Source: Bacillota bacterium
GTDB taxonomy: Bacteria; Bacillota; Clostridia; Lachnospirales; Lachnospiraceae
Direction of reading: 5' to 3'
Length of the DNA stretch: 64,000 nucleotides
NCBI GenBank assembly: GCA_023416695.1
Contig: JAEZGY010000023.1
Location: 1-64,000, forward strand
Every line of letters starts with the position of its first letter. Position 1 is the first letter of the stretch. Shown piece by piece: positions 61,049-64,000 of the stretch. The translations under genes and the position numbers were made by a program. The notes beneath the pieces were generated by a model that did not search any database, had not been told where the DNA came from, and saw only the letters and a program-made list of their open reading frames with translations.

Positions 61049-62776
61049 CTAACCGATTGCTTTGGACTTTTTCTTGTCCATATGTACACGATAATCAATC
61101 GCAATTATTTCACTAGCCAATTTCTCTGCCTCTTCTGTGGTAGCGCAAAAACGATCTTTTCCTATCTGATCAATAAAACCACTTCTACTTAATACCTTCT
61201 TTGGCTGTGGCAATGTCTCTGCATAAAGAAGCAATATCTTTTGAGATTTACATCTCTTTTCTAATTGCCTAAGTGCGTTCAGGGCGGTGGCATCCATGCT
61301 ATTTACATGATTCATTTTTAAGATGAGAATCCTTGTTGTACTTCTTATCTCATTTAAGATGTCTAGGAATTTGTTCACCACACCGTAAAATAAAGGGCCA
61401 TTGACTTCATAAATTGCAATACGCTTATCCATATGCTCTTTCATTTTACTATGCTCTATCTCTTCCTCGTCGTCTGCTTCTTGGAACACCACTCCCATTT
61501 CATGACTTATATTCTTTATCATTTTATTTTCTGACATTCTTTTTACAAATAAGAACATCGCAAGAACCATTCCCACTTCAATGGCAACTACCAAGTCAAA
61601 TACAATGGTTAAGACAAAGGTCACCAGCAAGACTGTAACATCACTTTTGGTAGAACTAAATATTGCTTTAAAGGACCTCCACTCACTCATGTTGTAGGCA
61701 ACCACCACTAAGATGGCAGCTAGTGTAGACATGGGAATCATTTTGGCAAGTGGCATAAATAGGAGCATAATTAATAGAAGAGTAATTGCATGCACGATTC
61801 CTGCAATCGGTGTACGTCCTCCATTTTTTATATTGGCGGCGGTACGAGCAATGGCTCCTGTGGCTGGAATACCTCCAAACAAAGCGGATCCGATATTTGC
61901 CACACCTTGTGCAATCAACTCCATGTTGGAATTATGTTTCTTCCCAATCATGCCATCGGCTACAACAGCTGAAAGTAAGGACTCTATACTAGCTAAAAAG
62001 GCAATGGTGATGGCTGGTCGTATCAATTCCTTTACTACAGGTAAACTAATATGAAGTTCTGAAAAATCAATTAGCTTAATACTACTAGTAATATTACCGA
62101 ACCTACTTCCTATCGTATCCACTGGAATATTAAATATTTTCACTGCCGCGGTCACTACTACTAAAGCAATCAAGGAGCCTGGTATGGTTTTATTCACCTT
62201 TGGCCAAAGTACTATGAGGAGTAACGAAGCGAGGCCAACTAATGTGGTAGCCAAGTCAATGGTATTAAAATGTGTAAAATATGCCTCCCACTTATCTATA
62301 AACTCCGATGGGACCTGGTCAATTCTAAGTCCAAAGAAGTCAACCACTTGTGTCGATAGCAGTACAATGGCAATGCCACTAGTAAAGCCTGTTGTTGTCG
62401 GATACGGGATAAACTTTATGACGCTACCTAATTTTACAACTCCCATTACTATCATAAAAACACCTGCAAGAATGGTGGAAATAAGTAAGCCATCTAGGCC
62501 ATATTGAGCAATAATTCCATATATGATAACAACAAAAGCACCCGTAGGGCCTCCAATCTGAACTCGACTTCCTCCTAATAGTGAAATGAGAAATCCAGCC
62601 ACAATGGCGGTAACTAATCCTTTTTCAGGTGTTACCCCTGAGGCGATTGCAAGTGCAACGGAAAGCGGTAATGCAATGATTGCCACAATGATTCCTGAAA
62701 TAATATCGTTTTTTAACTGTGCTGTAGTTAACTCCTGTTTCCTGTGTTTTAATATCGAGAATAATTTTGGTTTCAA
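61049..62776 (-). CDS. SulP-family anion transporter with STAS domain
   Basis: A 575-residue transporter of the SLC26/SulP family. The membrane part has 12-14 helices, with the signature GGSRVQIGGPTGAFVVIIY (about 69-87), and PATGAIARTAANIKNGGRTP (about 299-318). A cytoplasmic STAS domain follows at about 430-545 (IAIYEVNGPLFYGV, MNHVNSMDATALNAL). Substrates range over sulfate, bicarbonate and other anions. The start is TTG at 62776, with GGAAGGATAG upstream. It is transcribed alone. Confidence 0.9.
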   Translation of the reverse strand: MKPKLFSILKHRKQELTTAQLKNDIISGIIVAIIALPLSVALAIASGVTPEKGLVTAIVAGFLISLLGGSRVQIGGPTGAFVVIIYGIIAQYGLDGLLISTILAGVFMIVMGVVKLGSVIKFIPYPTTTGFTSGIAIVLLSTQVVDFFGLRIDQVPSEFIDKWEAYFTHFNTIDLATTLVGLASLLLIVLWPKVNKTIPGSLIALVVVTAAVKIFNIPVDTIGSRFGNITSSIKLIDFSELHISLPVVKELIRPAITIAFLASIESLLSAVVADGMIGKKHNSNMELIAQGVANIGSALFGGIPATGAIARTAANIKNGGRTPIAGIVHAITLLLIMLLFMPLAKMIPMSTLAAILVVVAYNMSEWRSFKAIFSSTKSDVTVLLVTFVLTIVFDLVVAIEVGMVLAMFLFVKRMSENKMIKNISHEMGVVFQEADDEEEIEHSKMKEHMDKRIAIYEVNGPLFYGVVNKFLDILNEIRSTTRILILKMNHVNSMDATALNALRQLEKRCKSQKILLLYAETLPQPKKVLSRSGFIDQIGKDRFCATTEEAEKLASEIIAIDYRVHMDKKKSKAIG

Positions 62777-62889
62777 AACTCTATCCTTCCTTCTTTAGTA
62801 TTTGTTCAAATAATATGCATTCTTTCTACCTACCAGATGATAGGCTAAATAAGTTTACTCCTATCCTTTTAGTTTGTCAAATAATGCCA

Positions 62890-62935
62890 CAAAAAAGGAT
62901 GTTTTTAACTACCGAAGTAATTAGAAACATCCTTT
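62890..62935 (-). terminator. Terminator of the repeat surface protein gene
   Basis: Eleven-base-pair stem AAAGGATGTTT/AAACATCCTTT (62894-62904 and 62925-62935) with a 20-base loop and a T run on the minus strand, directly after the stop of the gene at 62946. Confidence 0.8.
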
Positions 62936-62945
62936 CTCTATCCAT

Positions 62946-64000
62946 TTATTTTACCTTAATGGCTTTGATCGTTGAATATGCGCTGTAAACCTTTTTGCCA
63001 TTTACTTTCTTGTAGGTTCTGACTCTAAAGTAATAGGTCTTACCTTTTGTCAGACCAGTTTTTGTAAAGGTATATGTGTTCTGATTTGCAGATTTAATCC
63101 CTTTATATTTTCCTGATTTGGAAGTTGACATGAACACTTCATATCCACTTGCGCCTGTTACTTTCCCCCACTTAATCGCCACTTTCTTTTTTCCTGCAGT
63201 AAGGGAGAGCTTTGGTGTGCCCATTTTAATTGTGTAAGTCTTTTTCAGTGTTCCTGTGTAGTTGCCCTTCCCCTTTAGGATCACTGTTGCTGTTCCAGGA
63301 TTTGTGTTTGCCACATAGGTAACGGTATAATCTTTGTTTAAAACTAATACTTTTGCTCCATGTTTCAATGTAACAGAAGGTTTTTTCGCTTTTCCATTAT
63401 AAGTATATGTGGTTGTGGATAAGGTGGCGGTCAAGTCTGAAATGGATTTGGTACTAATGGTAAAGGTCTTTGTGATGGTCCCTGTATAATTTCCTATTCC
63501 TGTAATAGTGACTGTTGCTGTGCCTGGGTTTGTATTATTGATATAGGATACTGTATAGTCTGTACCAAGAGTAAGAGTGTTCTCTCCATTTTTCACAGTA
63601 ATGTCTGGGGTTTTCGCTATGCCATCATAGGTGTATGAGGTTGTAGATAGGGTCGCAGTTAAGTCTGAAATAGATTTGACACTAATGGTAAAGTTCTTTG
63701 TGATGCTTCCTGCATAATTGCCTATCCCTGTAATGGTTACTGTTGCTGTGCCTGCATTTGTATTATTAGCATGGGATACTGTGTAATCTGTACCAAGAGT
63801 AAGAGTATTCTCTCCGTTTTTCACAGTAACACCTGGAGTTTTCGCTGTCCCATCATAGGTGTATGAGGATGTTGACAGGGTGGCGGAAAAATCTTTAATA
63901 GAACTTGGATTGATGGTAAAGGTCTTTGTGATGGTTCCCCCGTAATTAACTATCCCTTTGATAGTGACTGTTGCTGTGCCTGGGTTTGTATTATTGGCAT
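62946..64000 (-). CDS. 3' part of a repeat-rich surface protein with C-terminal Fn3 domain (5' end outside window)
   Basis: The frame is open through the right edge, giving at least 351 residues; a GTG near 63824 could be misread as a start but lies within a repeat. The visible part holds about four copies of a 76-residue Ig-like module (consensus GTDYTVSYINNTNPGTATVT, GIGNYTGTITKTFTI, SYTYDGTAKTP), of the MBG/Y_Y_Y-like class, and ends with a fibronectin type III domain (about the last 90 residues, IKWGKVTGASGYEVFMSTS and YYFRVRTYKKVNGK). No LPXTG or anchor is visible. It is probably the C terminus of a large cell-surface or secreted enzyme or adhesin. The nearly identical repeats may recombine. 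Confidence 0.82.
   Translation of the reverse strand, partial: ANNTNPGTATVTIKGIVNYGGTITKTFTINPSSIKDFSATLSTSSYTYDGTAKTPGVTVKNGENTLTLGTDYTVSHANNTNAGTATVTITGIGNYAGSITKNFTISVKSISDLTATLSTTSYTYDGIAKTPDITVKNGENTLTLGTDYTVSYINNTNPGTATVTITGIGNYTGTITKTFTISTKSISDLTATLSTTTYTYNGKAKKPSVTLKHGAKVLVLNKDYTVTYVANTNPGTATVILKGKGNYTGTLKKTYTIKMGTPKLSLTAGKKKVAIKWGKVTGASGYEVFMSTSKSGKYKGIKSANQNTYTFTKTGLTKGKTYYFRVRTYKKVNGKKVYSAYSTIKAIKVK

Noticed and set aside
61713..62507. Plus-strand open frames inside the SulP gene
   Set aside because: The opposite strand encodes a complete, clearly conserved transporter; these are shadows.
1..64000. CRISPR array, rRNA, tRNA, prophage or transposase genes
   Set aside because: None was recognised on reading either strand; the only repeats are those listed.

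Overview
The window looks like a chromosomal segment of a low-GC Firmicute, most likely a Clostridia/Lachnospiraceae-type anaerobe. The evidence is AT-rich DNA with strong AGGAGG-type ribosome binding sites and occasional TTG/GTG starts, an NfnAB-type electron-bifurcating transhydrogenase, a tyrosine T-box leader, DUF4358 and DHHW/MBOAT gene sets, DUF1648/DUF2812/DUF5808-type membrane proteins, and a NimA-like flavoprotein. No prophage, transposase, rRNA, tRNA or CRISPR array was recognised. The species assignment is inference.

Layout. 1-2.6 kb: start of a probable XRE regulator at the edge, a 14-TM DHA2 exporter with a large external domain, and a DUF1648 protein. 2.7-5.2 kb: nfnA-nfnB behind a promoter with a dyad. 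5.2-7.5 kb: ribbon-helix-helix, SPFH and zinc-ribbon membrane proteins, then copy A of an intergenic repeat. 7.5-12.9 kb: hemolysin-III protein and the first MBOAT/DHHW acyl-transfer locus with two lipoproteins. 13-18.2 kb: response regulator, kinase and FtsX-type ABC exporter. 18.2-20.1 kb: Smr-less MutS2. 20.1-20.8 kb: a palindrome-rich gap with a candidate small RNA. 20.8-25 kb: the second MBOAT/DHHW locus, here headed by an ECF sigma factor. 24.9-25.6 kb: repeat copies B and C. 25.6-26.9 kb: an MFS exporter behind a leader peptide and an SD-sequestering hairpin.

26.9-33.5 kb: a MerR-controlled alcohol/aldehyde dehydrogenase operon with HD and epimerase genes, a quinone reductase and a membrane protein. 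33.5-36.9 kb: a second two-component/ABC module. 36.9-42.4 kb: EamA transporter, ABC-2 exporter, MATE, HIT, HAD and a frame-broken small gene. 42.6-49.6 kb: lipoprotein, PadR-hydrolase pair with a long operator, ABC-2 exporter, double-MerR regulator, GNATs, flavodoxin and NimA-like protein. 49.6-53.9 kb: XRE and DUF2812 proteins, DNA glycosylase, tyrS with its T-box. 53.9-64 kb: PhzF, DJ-1, nucleotidyltransferase, acyltransferase, GNAT, methyltransferase, VOC, serine protease, SulP, and the end of a repeat surface protein that runs off the window.

How it fits together. Much of the window is envelope stress sensing and export: two regulator-kinase-ABC modules, two further ABC-2 pairs, DHA2, MFS, MATE and SulP transporters, plus two wall/polysaccharide acyl-transfer loci. 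The two regulator-kinase-ABC modules carry nearly the same promoter architecture in front of their ABC genes. The most interesting non-genic signals are the leader-peptide attenuator of the MFS exporter, the candidate sRNA at 20.4 kb, and a structured dispersed repeat whose terminal stem shows compensatory changes between copies.
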